Source: Thermoanaerobacter uzonensis DSM 18761 (lineage in GTDB: Bacteria; Bacillota; Thermoanaerobacteria; Thermoanaerobacterales; Thermoanaerobacteraceae). Taken from it: 32,963 bases of DNA. The notes under the pieces are model-generated. The model did not search any database. It saw only the letters and a program-made list of their open reading frames with translations, and was not told the DNA's origin. Location of the stretch: contig NZ_FQUR01000022.1 of assembly GCF_900129115.1 (NCBI RefSeq), positions 1-32,963 on the forward strand, read 5' to 3'. Position numbers and translations under genes: made by a program. Shown here in pieces: positions 7,507-15,557 of this stretch. Position 1 is the stretch's first letter; every line of letters starts with the position of its first letter.

Positions 7507-7528
7507 GCAGTGGCAGTTTTGCCACTGC
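7507..7528. terminator. Hairpin after the LPD29-like gene, possible terminator
   Basis: A perfect 9-bp stem (GCAGTGGCA/TGCCACTGC) with a 4-base loop lies 8 bases past the stop codon. No T-run follows, so termination efficiency is uncertain. Confidence 0.5.
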
Positions 7529-7634
7529 ATCCCACATATCTGTGACACCCGAAGTGTTCTTTTCTCTATTATATCACATTTTTTAGAAATTAAACCGATG
7601 AAATAAAAAAATAAAAAAGGATGGAAGTGATACC

Positions 7635-7662
7635 TTACGAAATAGTCACGATTTGGTATAAT
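7635..7662 (+). promoter_or_regulatory. Candidate promoter of the MNT/HEPN operon
   Basis: A perfect -10 box TATAAT (7657-7662) lies 16 bp after a weak -35-like TTACGA (7635-7640), about 37 bp before the start codon of the antitoxin gene. Confidence 0.45.
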
Positions 7663-7699
7663 AGAATAAAAGATAAAACTTCAAATTGAGGTGTTTTCT

Positions 7700-8035
7700 A
7701 TGAGCAGAATAGAACAATTGAATCGAGAACTTACAAGAATTGTAGAAGTGCTGATAAAAGAGTATCAACCTGAAAAAATAATATTGTTTGGTTCATTAGC
7801 GACAAATCAAATAAATGAATGGAGCGATATTGATTTAATAGTTATAAAGGATACTGACAAGTCTTTTTACGAAAGATTAGAAGAAGTTGTTAAAGTCGCT
7901 AAACCTACCATTGGCACGGATATTATAGTGTATACCCCAAAAGAAATAGAAGAAATGAAAGAAAGTATGTTTTACGTTGAAGAAATATTAAAGAAAGGAA
8001 AGGTTATTTATGAAAGAAGCAAAACAATGGCTTGA
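7700..8035 (+). CDS. MNT-type nucleotidyltransferase antitoxin, complete pair copy
   Basis: The 111-residue minimal nucleotidyltransferase carries the diagnostic GS-x10-DxD motif (G31-S32 in LFGSLATN; D43 and D45 in SDIDLIV). The ATG is set by GAGGTG six bases upstream; a GTG nine bases earlier lacks a site. It overlaps the HEPN gene by 26 bases. In characterised MNT/HEPN systems the MNT protein adds AMP to the HEPN toxin and neutralises it. A second copy, about 97% identical over the coding region by my count (some ten substitutions), lies inverted at 31130-31465. Confidence 0.85.
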   Translation: MSRIEQLNRELTRIVEVLIKEYQPEKIILFGSLATNQINEWSDIDLIVIKDTDKSFYERLEEVVKVAKPTIGTDIIVYTPKEIEEMKESMFYVEEILKKGKVIYERSKTMA

Positions 8036-8396
8036 TTTTGCTATGGATGACCTTGACTCAGCAGAAATCATGTTTAAAGCAGGTAAATACAATATGGTTT
8101 GTTTCTTTTCCCATCAGGCTGTAGAAAAAGCTTTAAAAGCATTTTTAGTAAGTCAAAAACATAATCCTCCTCGAATTCATAATTTAATAGATCTTGTAAA
8201 TCTTTGTACACAATATGATAAATCTTTTGAAAGCTTCCTATCTAAAGCCCAAGTATTAAACCAATTTTATATTCCAACGAGATATCCTACTGCCATGCCA
8301 GGCACAACAGCTTTAGGGATGCCAGATATTAAAACAGCTGAAAAAGCAATAATGTATGCTAAAGAAATTTTTTCTTATTGTAAAAACATAATTTAA
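8010..8396 (+). CDS. HEPN-domain toxin (HepT-like)
   Basis: The 128-residue protein matches the HEPN fold pattern: a first helix KQWLDFAMDDLDSAEIMFKAGKYN, the FFSHQAVEKALKAFL helix, the basic PPRIHNLIDLV segment (R55, H57) and a C-terminal PTRYP. HEPN proteins paired with MNT partners are usually RNases or inactive relatives controlled by AMPylation. It overlaps the MNT gene, so the two are co-expressed. The canonical R-x4-6-H motif is not obvious in its usual place; RIH may fill the role, so catalytic activity is uncertain. In the inverted second copy this gene is cut after 15 codons. Confidence 0.8.
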   Translation: MKEAKQWLDFAMDDLDSAEIMFKAGKYNMVCFFSHQAVEKALKAFLVSQKHNPPRIHNLIDLVNLCTQYDKSFESFLSKAQVLNQFYIPTRYPTAMPGTTALGMPDIKTAEKAIMYAKEIFSYCKNII

Positions 8397-8403
8397 AATC
8401 CGT

Positions 8404-8440
8404 TCAAAGCTGGGAGCGATTCGCCGCTACCAGCAAAGAA
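8404..8440 (-). pseudogene. Short C-terminal relic shared with the right flank
   Basis: On the minus strand these bases read SLLVAANRSQL-stop, matching the end of the coiled-coil relic at 30877-31064 (SSIVDVIANRSQL-stop). Only the last dozen codons survive here, directly abutting the 3' end of the HEPN gene. It marks a junction where accessory DNA joined older sequence. Confidence 0.4.
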
Positions 8441-8444
8441 CGGA

Positions 8445-8509
8445 AATCGTCACCTATCCAGAAATAAAATTCACACTTTATTTCATCTGGGGTGACGATT
8501 ATTTTTTTT
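8445..8509 (+). terminator. Long hairpin terminator after the MNT/HEPN pair
   Basis: A 10-bp outer stem (AATCGTCACC at 8445-8454, GGTGACGATT at 8491-8500) encloses a CCAGAAATAAA/TTTATTTCxxCTGG inner stem and is followed by a run of eight T. It should end rightward transcription from the toxin-antitoxin pair. Confidence 0.75.
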
Positions 8510-8702
8510 ATATGTAGTTTTTAAGCACTTCTTTAATTTCATGAGGATCCTTCGATGAATTAATTATTTCCCTATCCTTTTCAAAGATTTTTAAAATCAT
8601 CTCTGGTGTAATAAAGTCTGTCTCTTTTTTATTTTCCAGCTCTTTAATTCTGTAAGCAAGCTCATTTCTCATTGCTTCTAATTCGTTCATTTTTTCTTTC
8701 AT
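8508..8702 (-). pseudogene. 64-residue fragment, possibly of a large serine recombinase C-terminus
   Basis: The minus-strand frame encodes a coiled-coil segment (MNELEAMRNELAYRIKELE) followed by FITPEMILKIFEKDREI and DPHEIKEVLKNYI before the stop. The order coiled coil, ITPE-hydrophobic helix, then a helix that in recombinases continues into the VYDD strand resembles the C-terminal region of large serine integrases. The continuation is missing and no ribosome-binding site precedes the ATG. It could instead be an unrelated small coiled-coil protein. Confidence 0.35.
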
Positions 8703-8719
8703 TATTGGCTGAATGATAG

Positions 8720-9355
8720 ATGTTAAAGAAAAAAGCGATACTTATAGCATTAAGTTTAATCCTTGCAGGAGGATTATCGTTCTTTCAATATCAATACTTT
8801 AAAAGCATGGCAGAGAATGATAAGAAGATACAGGTAATTGCCGCAGTTTCTGATGTTAAAGCAGGAGAAAAAGTAGATGCAAAGCTAGGAATAAAAGTGA
8901 TACCTCAATCAGCCTACGTGAAAGAAATGTATTTGGCAAATGAGAAAGTTACCGGTTATGCAAAAGTAGATATTGCTGCAGGGTCATATGTGTTAAAAAG
9001 TATGATTTCACATGAAGAAGTACCTGTCTTGAAGGAGGATATGAGAAGAGTAACAATAGGTGTGAATTTAACATCATCTCTTGCAGGAAAAATCAAGCCG
9101 GGCGATGTTGTAGATATTGGATGGGTGCCAAAGGATGAAGCTAAAGATGGTGCTTCTAAAATAGTAGCTGAGAAGGTTCAAATATATGACGTTGTAAATA
9201 AATCAGGAGAAGATGTCAAAAAGGCTGATAAGAACAATCAGTATGATAAGGAGTCTTTAATTCCTGCAGCAGTGACTTTAATTGTTACGCCCGAGCAGGC
9301 AGTTACCATAAAGGAATATGAAGCTAAAGGAAGTCTCTTTCTGATTGGGTATTAA
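8720..9355 (+). CDS. cpaB: CpaB/RcpC-like Flp pilus assembly protein (SAF domain)
   Basis: The 211-residue product has an N-terminal membrane anchor at about residues 4-24 and a SAF domain at about 37-100 (VIAAVSDVKAGEKVDAKLGIKVIP...AKVDIAAGSYVLKSMI). An RcpC-type segment follows (RRVTIGVNLTSSLAGKIKPGDVVDIGW, then VTLIVTPEQAVTIKEYEAKGSLFLIGY). CpaB/RcpC is a periplasmic or cell-wall component of the Tad pilus. It lies 3 kb from the prepilin peptidase gene, with accessory genes between, so the pilus locus has been split. The ribosome-binding site is weak. Confidence 0.8.
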   Translation: MLKKKAILIALSLILAGGLSFFQYQYFKSMAENDKKIQVIAAVSDVKAGEKVDAKLGIKVIPQSAYVKEMYLANEKVTGYAKVDIAAGSYVLKSMISHEEVPVLKEDMRRVTIGVNLTSSLAGKIKPGDVVDIGWVPKDEAKDGASKIVAEKVQIYDVVNKSGEDVKKADKNNQYDKESLIPAAVTLIVTPEQAVTIKEYEAKGSLFLIGY

Positions 9356-9431
9356 AGACTTTACAAAAAGAAGCAGTTGACCGAAAATATAATTAGACAA
9401 ACCAAAGAAAAGGAAGCGAGGTAATAAAACG

Positions 9432-10841
9432 ATGAAAAGAGCATTATCAGCGGCTTTTTTAGGTTTTTTACTTCTTTATTTTGCTTTCCCCTCCTCTTCC
9501 TTTGCTGATTCATATTACAAGGGGTTTTTGTACACTTATCAGAACAATACCTACATGATGGTGCCTGCAAGGGGCGTATTTCAGAGTATGGGAGCTGAAG
9601 TTAAATGGTTTGGTGATACTCAAACTGTTGAAATTACAAAGGATGACCTAAAAATTGTGCTTCAAATTAACAGCACAAAAGCAGTTGTAAATGGGAAAAG
9701 CGTAGAAATGCCTGTACCGGCAATAATTAAAAATGACTCTACTTTTTTGCCACTTCGATTTTTAGCCGAGCTAATAGGTGGAAATAAAGTAAAGTGGGAA
9801 AATGCTACCCAAACAGCTGTAATTCCTTTCAATGATTCAGCTATATTTGTGAGGGCAGTAGATTATGACGCTGAAATACAGAGCTTCAGCACAAAAATTA
9901 ATGGAATTTCAGTAACAGGTGTAAAGATACCCTACAATTCACCTTATAAACCTGCAGTTGTTTTGGCTAATAATCAAATAGGAACTACTCAGAGCTTATA
10001 CGATATGGCCAAATCCTATAATGCCTCTGCAGCAATTAATGGAACATTTTTCAGCGCCTACAACGGTCGCCCTGACCCATGGAATACAATTATTAAGTCA
10101 GGAAAAGTGGTTCATGTAGGTAATATAGGGACTGTGTTTGGATTTACTGCAGATGGAAGAGTTAAGATGGAGAAATTGAGGATAAAAATAGAAGGCAGTA
10201 CAAACGGGTCTTACTCATGGCCAAATAACTGGTATGCTTATGGATTTAATCATACACCTAATGGGAATGGTGTGTATATATTTACGCCTGAATGGGGAAC
10301 TCACTTGGGATTTAATTATGGAATAAATGTTGTGGTGGAAAATGGTGTTGTTAAAGACATTAAGGAAAACCAAGACGTTAATATTCCTGCTAATGGATAT
10401 GTTATAAATCTTACTGGCAGTGAAGAGTATCTAGCAAGAGTATTTGAAGTAGGAAAAACAGTAGAGTACAGAATTGTTTATACAGATGCCGACGGGAATA
10501 AAGTAGACTGGTCTGATGTGGTTGAGGCAGTAGGAGCAGGTCCTACTCTTGTTAAAAATGGTGAGATAAATGTAGACCCTGCTGGTGAGGGCTTTACTGA
10601 AGCCAAGATTTTGAGTCTATCCTTTGCTAGAAGTGCAATAGGAGTGACTCCTCAGGGGGACATTCTACTTGTGACTGTACCGAATGCTACTGTGTATCAG
10701 TTAGCGCAGATTATGAAGCAATTAGGTGCTTACAACGCTATAAACCTTGACGGCGGAGCTTCTTCTGGATTGTACTTTAAAGGGAAATATCTTACAACAC
10801 CCGGCAGAAACTTAAGTAATGCGCTGATATTTTACAAATAA
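9432..10841 (+). CDS. Secreted phosphodiester glycosidase-family protein with copper-amine-oxidase N-like domain
   Basis: The 469-residue protein has a signal peptide (about residues 1-25, SSFADS). A copper amine oxidase N-terminal type domain spans residues 30-132 (YMMVPARGVFQSMGAEVKWFGDTQTVEIT, FLPLRFLAELIGGNKVKWENATQTAVI), a common wall-associated module in clostridia. A NAGPA/phosphodiester-glycosidase domain covers about 175-469, with AAINGTFFSAYNG, FARSAIGVTPQGDILLVTV and AINLDGGASSGLYF. The family includes the mammalian enzyme that uncovers mannose-6-phosphate; bacterial substrates are probably wall or exopolysaccharide phosphodiesters. A strong terminator follows. Confidence 0.85.
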   Translation: MKRALSAAFLGFLLLYFAFPSSSFADSYYKGFLYTYQNNTYMMVPARGVFQSMGAEVKWFGDTQTVEITKDDLKIVLQINSTKAVVNGKSVEMPVPAIIKNDSTFLPLRFLAELIGGNKVKWENATQTAVIPFNDSAIFVRAVDYDAEIQSFSTKINGISVTGVKIPYNSPYKPAVVLANNQIGTTQSLYDMAKSYNASAAINGTFFSAYNGRPDPWNTIIKSGKVVHVGNIGTVFGFTADGRVKMEKLRIKIEGSTNGSYSWPNNWYAYGFNHTPNGNGVYIFTPEWGTHLGFNYGINVVVENGVVKDIKENQDVNIPANGYVINLTGSEEYLARVFEVGKTVEYRIVYTDADGNKVDWSDVVEAVGAGPTLVKNGEINVDPAGEGFTEAKILSLSFARSAIGVTPQGDILLVTVPNATVYQLAQIMKQLGAYNAINLDGGASSGLYFKGKYLTTPGRNLSNALIFYK

Positions 10842-10847
10842 GATTTG

Positions 10848-10880
10848 GGCCCTGCACAAAATGTGCGAGGCCTTTATTTT
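10848..10880 (+). terminator. Rho-independent terminator
   Basis: GGCCCTGCACA and TGTGCGAGGCC pair across an AAA loop with one mismatch and one wobble, and TTTATTTTATT follows, seven bases after the stop of the glycosidase gene. Confidence 0.8.
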
Positions 10881-10889
10881 ATTGAGGAG

Positions 10890-11119
10890 GTGAAGGAAAT
10901 AAAGTATATCCCAGTTATAATGCTTCTTTTTTATTTAAGCTATCTAGACCTTAAAAAAAGGGAGGTACCAGATTTTGCGGTACTACTACTCAATCATGGA
11001 ACTTATGGGCGATAAACTATACGAAATTAAGCATAAAGGATTTCTTAAAAACGGGTGTTGTATGGGCTTGGCTTGGGGTAATTATAAATGAAATCATTGC
11101 AGTTAATATGTTTAAATAA
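10890..11119 (+). pseudogene. Relic of a prepilin-peptidase-like gene
   Basis: After a good ribosome-binding site (GAGGAGGTG) the frame to TAA at 11013-11015 encodes KYIPVIMLLFYLSYLDLKKREVPDF and a short tail. This matches the first membrane segment and first catalytic Asp region of A24 peptidases (compare EDIKKMEV in the intact gene at 5257). The codon at the expected ATG position is ATA (10899). A second short frame (11021-11119) ends in a hydrophobic GVVWAWLGVIINEIIAV, perhaps the C-terminal membrane segment. The middle, with the GGGD motif, is absent, so it cannot be an active peptidase. Confidence 0.55.
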
Positions 11120-11122
11120 ATA

Positions 11123-11168
11123 CTATGGCTACAGCCTTTTGAAATTATTCGAAAAGCTGTAGCCATAT
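11123..11168. promoter_or_regulatory. 12-bp inverted repeat upstream of the hydantoinase operon
   Basis: TATGGCTACAGC and GCTGTAGCCATA form perfect arms, with partial pairing continuing into the loop (TTTTG/CGAAAA). GATACAATTTTT follows, so it may be a weak terminator of upstream transcription. It lies about 30 bp before the TTG start of the operon, so it could equally be an operator or a 5' leader structure. Confidence 0.5.
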
Positions 11169-11196
11169 GATACAATTTTTAAAGGAGTGTTGCAAG

Positions 11197-13329
11197 TTGA
11201 GAGAAAGAATGATACGAATGGGAATTGATGTTGGAGGGACGCATACAAAAGCTGTAGCGCTTGATAATGAAACCCATGAAATAATAGGCAAAGCTTCTGT
11301 AATGACTACTCATTCTCATCCTATGGGAGTTTCTGCGGGAGTAATACAAGCTTTCCAGAAATGCTTAACAGAAAACAATATTAATCCTGAAAATGTTATT
11401 TTCATAGCTCATAGCACAACTCAAGCTACCAATGCATTGTTGGAAGGAGATGTATCATCTGTAGGGATTTTGGGAATAGGCGGTGGAGGAATTGAAGGCT
11501 TTTTGGCTAAACGACAAACAAATATTGGAGACATTCCACTAGTAACAGGCAAATTTATAAAAATTTATCATACGTATGAAAAATCAAAAAACCTTTCCCG
11601 TGAAAATATTGTTCAAGCAATAACTGAATTATTAAAAATGGGTGCTAAAGTAATTGTTGCAAGTAAAGCTTTTGGAGTTGATAGTATTAAAGAAGAAAAA
11701 ATGGTTCAACAGGTTGCTTTAGAAATGGGTGTACCGGCTACTGTAGCGTCAGATATTAGTAAATTGTATGGGTTAACAATAAGGACGAGGACTGCAGCTA
11801 TAAATGCAAGTATTTTACCCAAGATGCTTGATACAGCGAATAGTACAGAAGAAAGTGTAAAAAAAGCTGGAATAAAAGTACCTTTAATGATAATGCGCGG
11901 TGATGGTGGAGTAATGGATATAAATGAAATGAAAAAGAGACCGGTGTTGACTATGCTGTCTGGACCTGCTGCAAGTGTTATAGGAGCTTTAATGTATTTA
12001 CGGGCATCTAATGGTATATATTTTGAAGTCGGAGGGACGAGTACTAATATTGGTGTTATAAAAAATGGAAGACCAGCGATTGATTATGCTATTGTTGGTG
12101 GGCATAGAACTTATATAAATTCTTTAGATGTTCGTGTTTTAGGTGTGGCAGGAGGAAGTATGGTTAGGGTTTCTAAAAATAAAATTGTAGATGTTGGGCC
12201 AAGAAGTGCTCATATAGCAGGATTGCCTTATGCAGCTTTTACTCCAGAGGAGGAGATTGAAGATCCAGAAATAGAATTTTTTAGTCCAAGAGAAGGGGAT
12301 CCTGCAGATTATGTTGCAGTAAAATTAAAAAATGGGAAGAGAATAGCAATAACTAATACGTGCGCTGCAAATGTATTAGGACTTGTAAAACCTGAACATT
12401 TTGCATATGGAAATTATACATCAAGTTATAAAGCAATTGAACCATTGGCAAAGATATTAGGACTTTCTGTAGAAGAAACTGCGAAGCAAATTTTAGAAAA
12501 ATCATCACAAAAAATATTACCTGTTATAGAAGAACTTGCGTTAAGATATAAGCTTGAAAAAGATCAATTAATTTTAGTAGGAGTTGGAGGTGGTGCTGCG
12601 GCTCTAATTCCATATGTTTCCAATAAAATGAAGTTAGAATATAAAATACCAGAAAATGCAGAGGTAATTTCATCAATAGGAGTAGCTTTGGCGATGGTAC
12701 GAGATGTAGTAGAACGAGTAATTCCTAATCCTTCTAAAGAAGACATAGCGGCTATTAAAAATGAAGCAAAACAGGCAGCAATAAATAGTGGAGCTGTTCC
12801 AGAAAGTGTAGAAGTTTTTATTGAAATAGATTCGCAAACTCAAAAAGTTACAGCTATTGCATTAGGATCCACTGAAGTAAAAACTACAGATTTGTTAAAA
12901 GAGTGTACTGAAGAAGAAGCAAAAGATATTGCGGCAAAATCTATGAATGTTGAAATAGACGATGTTAATTTAGAAGCAAAAACTTCCGGATTATTTGTTT
13001 TTTCTGATAAAAACAATGATAAAGGTAAAAAACAAGTAAGAATTATAGATAAAAAGGGATTTATCAAAGTTCAAAGGGGAGATGGAGTTGTTAAAAAGTC
13101 TAACAAAACTACATTTTACGAAAATTTAAATGAGGTATGGGATAGCGCAAGTTTATATAAGAGCGACACGATATTATATCCTGATATTTATATATGTATA
13201 GGAGGGCGTTTAATTGATTATTCTGGTATGAACAGCAAAGATCAATTAATAAAAGTAGTTGCAACGGAAATTGATTTGCTTGATGAAAAAGAAGAAATTA
13301 TTATTGTAGGAGCTAAAAATGATATGTAA
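11197..13329 (+). CDS. Hydantoinase/oxoprolinase (HyuA-like) family ATP-dependent hydrolase
   Basis: The roughly 710-residue protein has the ASKHA phosphate-1 loop at the N-terminus (MGIDVGGTHTKAVALD), the hydantoinase N motif FIAHSTTQATNALLEGDVSSVGILG, and the core SGPAASVIGALMYLRASNGIYFEVGGTSTNIGVIKNG around residues 255-290. An ILVGVGGGAAALIPYVS loop lies further on, then a less typical C-terminal region of about 180 residues. Relatives hydrolyse hydantoins or 5-oxoproline, or act in acetone and acetophenone carboxylation, usually with a HyuB partner; none is present here. TTG 11197 has AAAGGAG at proper spacing; ATG 11167 would sit inside the upstream inverted repeat. It heads an operon with sugar-phosphate enzymes, so the substrate is probably a sugar-acid derivative rather than a hydantoin (inference). 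Confidence 0.8.
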   Translation: MRERMIRMGIDVGGTHTKAVALDNETHEIIGKASVMTTHSHPMGVSAGVIQAFQKCLTENNINPENVIFIAHSTTQATNALLEGDVSSVGILGIGGGGIEGFLAKRQTNIGDIPLVTGKFIKIYHTYEKSKNLSRENIVQAITELLKMGAKVIVASKAFGVDSIKEEKMVQQVALEMGVPATVASDISKLYGLTIRTRTAAINASILPKMLDTANSTEESVKKAGIKVPLMIMRGDGGVMDINEMKKRPVLTMLSGPAASVIGALMYLRASNGIYFEVGGTSTNIGVIKNGRPAIDYAIVGGHRTYINSLDVRVLGVAGGSMVRVSKNKIVDVGPRSAHIAGLPYAAFTPEEEIEDPEIEFFSPREGDPADYVAVKLKNGKRIAITNTCAANVLGLVKPEHFAYGNYTSSYKAIEPLAKILGLSVEETAKQILEKSSQKILPVIEELALRYKLEKDQLILVGVGGGAAALIPYVSNKMKLEYKIPENAEVISSIGVALAMVRDVVERVIPNPSKEDIAAIKNEAKQAAINSGAVPESVEVFIEIDSQTQKVTAIALGSTEVKTTDLLKECTEEEAKDIAAKSMNVEIDDVNLEAKTSGLFVFSDKNNDKGKKQVRIIDKKGFIKVQRGDGVVKKSNKTTFYENLNEVWDSASLYKSDTILYPDIYICIGGRLIDYSGMNSKDQLIKVVATEIDLLDEKEEIIIVGAKNDM

Positions 13330-13348
13330 AAATTGAGGAGTGATATAA

Positions 13349-14302
13349 ATGGGAAGGATAATTACTATTGGAGAACCAATGGTTATGTTTATAGCAAACG
13401 AAGAGGGACCTTTAGAGGAAGTATATAATTTTACCAAGGCTTTGGCAGGATCAGAAGTTAATGTTGCAATAGGACTTGCAAGACTCGGTCATAAAGTGAG
13501 TTATATAACACATCTTGGAGATGACCCTTTTGGCAAATATATATATAAATTTTTAGTAAATGAAAATATTGATGTTTCTTATATAAAATTTGATAATGAA
13601 TATCCAACAGGTTTTCAACTTAAATCTAAAACACGTATTGGAGACCCTGAAGTTGTATACTTTAGGAAATGGTCTGCTGCTTCTCACATACAGGAAAATG
13701 ATTTAAAAGAAATTAATTTTGATGATGTAAATCACATTCATTTGACTGGCATTCCTCCTGCTTTATCTTTAAGTTTCAGAAAAACCATATATAACATTGT
13801 TGAGAAAGCTAAAACAAAGAATATACTTATTTCGTTTGACCCTAATATTCGTAAGCAATTATGGAAAAGCGAAGAGGAAATGAGGAGTATATTAAATGAT
13901 ATTGCTTTTAGATGCGATATAGTTTTACCCGGATATGAAGAGAGGAAAATTCTTACAGGTTATAATGAACTAAATGATATAGCTTCATTTTATTTAGAAA
14001 AGGGGACGAAAATCGTAATAATTAAAACAGGAGAAAAAGGGGCTTTTGTTAAAACTCCTACTGAAGAATATACAGTGAGTGGATTTAAAGTTGAACAAAT
14101 AGTGGATACTGTAGGGGCTGGTGATGGATTTGCCGTTGGAGTTATAAGTGGCTTATTAGAAAATTTATCATTGCGTGAAGCTGTAAAAAGAGGTAATGCT
14201 ATTGGAGCGCGAGTTATAATGTTTCCAGGCGATAATGATGGATTACCCAATAGAAAGAATCTAGAAAAGTTCATAATGACTCATAGTATAAGAGAAGGGT
14301 GA
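13349..14302 (+). CDS. PfkB-family sugar kinase, 2-keto-3-deoxygluconate kinase-like
   Basis: The 317-residue ribokinase-family protein begins IITIGEPMVMF, has the N-terminal substrate motif AGSEVNVAIGLARLGHKVSYITHLGDDPFGKY, and the C-terminal signature VDTVGAGDGFAVGVISG with catalytic base D259. The spacing of FRKWSAASHI and SFDPNIRKQLW matches KDG kinases. It would phosphorylate a keto-sugar acid or ketose in the cytoplasm. It lies 19 bp after the hydantoinase-like gene and 7 bp before the decarboxylase-like gene, so it is in the same operon. Specificity cannot be read from sequence alone. Confidence 0.8.
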   Translation: MGRIITIGEPMVMFIANEEGPLEEVYNFTKALAGSEVNVAIGLARLGHKVSYITHLGDDPFGKYIYKFLVNENIDVSYIKFDNEYPTGFQLKSKTRIGDPEVVYFRKWSAASHIQENDLKEINFDDVNHIHLTGIPPALSLSFRKTIYNIVEKAKTKNILISFDPNIRKQLWKSEEEMRSILNDIAFRCDIVLPGYEERKILTGYNELNDIASFYLEKGTKIVIIKTGEKGAFVKTPTEEYTVSGFKVEQIVDTVGAGDGFAVGVISGLLENLSLREAVKRGNAIGARVIMFPGDNDGLPNRKNLEKFIMTHSIREG

Positions 14303-14309
14303 GAATTTT

Positions 14310-14948
14310 ATGAAAATACAACTTGCATTAGATAGGATAAATATAGAAAGTGCTATAAAAATAGTTGAAAAGGTATATGATTATATTGATATAATAGAAG
14401 TTGGAACTTCACTTATAAAAGATTATGGAATAAGTTCTGTAGGAAAAATGAGAAAACAATTTCCTGATAAGCTAATATTGGCGGATTTAAAAACTATGGA
14501 TGAAGGAGAGTATGAATTTAAAACTGCTTATAGTGCAGGGGCAGATATAGCAACGGTAATGGGGGTTACTCCATTGAATACTATTTCTTTGTGTTATGAT
14601 GTGGCACAAAAATACAAAAAATCTATTATGATAGATTTAATGGAAACAAATGAGAGCCGTATTACAAATTTGAAGAAATTTAAAGAAGCTATATTTTGTA
14701 TTCATATTGCTAAAGATGAAATTGAAAAGGACTTTGAAAGTTATTTTCAGAAAATGAAGCTATATATTAGTGAGTTACCTCATTTAGCGATTGCGGGGGG
14801 AATAAATATAGAGTTACTAAATAAATTAAATAAAACCAGAATAATAAAACCAGAAATTGTTATAATTGGTTCTGCCATTACGAAAGCTTTTGATATGCAA
14901 AAAGCAGCGAAGGAATTTTATTCTTTAATGCAGAATATAAAAAAATAA
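14310..14948 (+). CDS. Hexulose-phosphate synthase / keto-gulonate-phosphate decarboxylase-like protein (OMPDC superfamily)
   Basis: The 212-residue TIM-barrel protein has the superfamily start KIQLALDRINIESAIKIVEKV, the IIEVGTSLI strand and the catalytic DxKxxD motif LADLKTMDEGEYE (D59, K61, D64), and ends with AIAGGINIELL and IVIIGSAIT. Family members are metal-dependent aldolases or decarboxylases on 3-keto hexulose phosphates. The usual HPS segments IDMINV and HxGxDQQ are replaced by IDLMETNESR and IHIAKDEIEKD, so the substrate may differ from formaldehyde plus ribulose 5-phosphate. It directly precedes a phosphohexuloisomerase-like gene, the classic HPS-PHI pairing. Confidence 0.75.
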   Translation: MKIQLALDRINIESAIKIVEKVYDYIDIIEVGTSLIKDYGISSVGKMRKQFPDKLILADLKTMDEGEYEFKTAYSAGADIATVMGVTPLNTISLCYDVAQKYKKSIMIDLMETNESRITNLKKFKEAIFCIHIAKDEIEKDFESYFQKMKLYISELPHLAIAGGINIELLNKLNKTRIIKPEIVIIGSAITKAFDMQKAAKEFYSLMQNIKK

Positions 14949-14980
14949 ACTAACAAATTATTAGAAAAGAGAGGATCAGA

Positions 14981-15526
14981 ATGGGAATTTTAGTTACAAT
15001 TTTAAGAGAAATAGAATCTGTAGTTAGTGAGGTTGATGAAAATCAGATGAAGGAAATATCTAATTATTTTGACATGAATAAGCGAATTTTTGTTGATGGT
15101 GAAGGTAGATCGGGATTAATGGGCAAAGCTTTTGCTATGAGACTTAAACATTTAGGATATGAGGTGTATGTTATTGGAGAGACTGTAACACCATCTTTAC
15201 AAGATGGTGACATATTTTTTGCAATTTCTGGGTCAGGAAGTACAAAATTTGTAGTAGAGAATGCAAAAGTGGCAAAAGGACTGAATTGCAAAGTTTTATC
15301 TGTAACAAGTAAAGCTGATTCACCATTAGCAAAGATTTCAGATGAGGTACTTATTGTACCAGCTACAACTAAATATGATACAGGAGAAAAAAAATCTGTT
15401 CAGCTTTTAAGTTCATTATTTGATCAAAGTGTTCATATAGTTTTAGATGGTTTATGTCTGATTTTAAGTATGAAAAATAATATTACAAATGAAATGGCAC
15501 TTAAGCAACACTTGAATTTAGAGTAA
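14981..15526 (+). CDS. hxlB: 6-phospho-3-hexuloisomerase-like SIS-domain protein
   Basis: The 181-residue protein follows the HxlB/PHI pattern throughout: FVDGEGRSGLMGKAFAMRLKHLGYEVYVIGETVTP, FFAISGSGSTKFVVENAKVAK, VTSKADSPLAKISDEVLIVPATTK, and SVQLLSSLFDQSVHIVLDGLCLIL. PHI interconverts hexulose 6-phosphate and fructose 6-phosphate, either in formaldehyde fixation or, run backwards, to make ribulose 5-phosphate. A GAGAGGATC ribosome-binding site precedes ATG. The combination with a KDG-kinase-like protein and a hydantoinase-like ATPase is unusual. Confidence 0.8.
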   Translation: MGILVTILREIESVVSEVDENQMKEISNYFDMNKRIFVDGEGRSGLMGKAFAMRLKHLGYEVYVIGETVTPSLQDGDIFFAISGSGSTKFVVENAKVAKGLNCKVLSVTSKADSPLAKISDEVLIVPATTKYDTGEKKSVQLLSSLFDQSVHIVLDGLCLILSMKNNITNEMALKQHLNLE

Positions 15527-15557
15527 GTATATAAATCAAGTAAAGCGAGGAACATAA

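Noticed and set aside
11167-11196. Earlier ATG start for the hydantoinase-like gene
   Set aside because: ATG 11167 lies within the right arm of the inverted repeat and lacks a ribosome-binding site, whereas TTG 11197 has AAAGGAG at suitable spacing.
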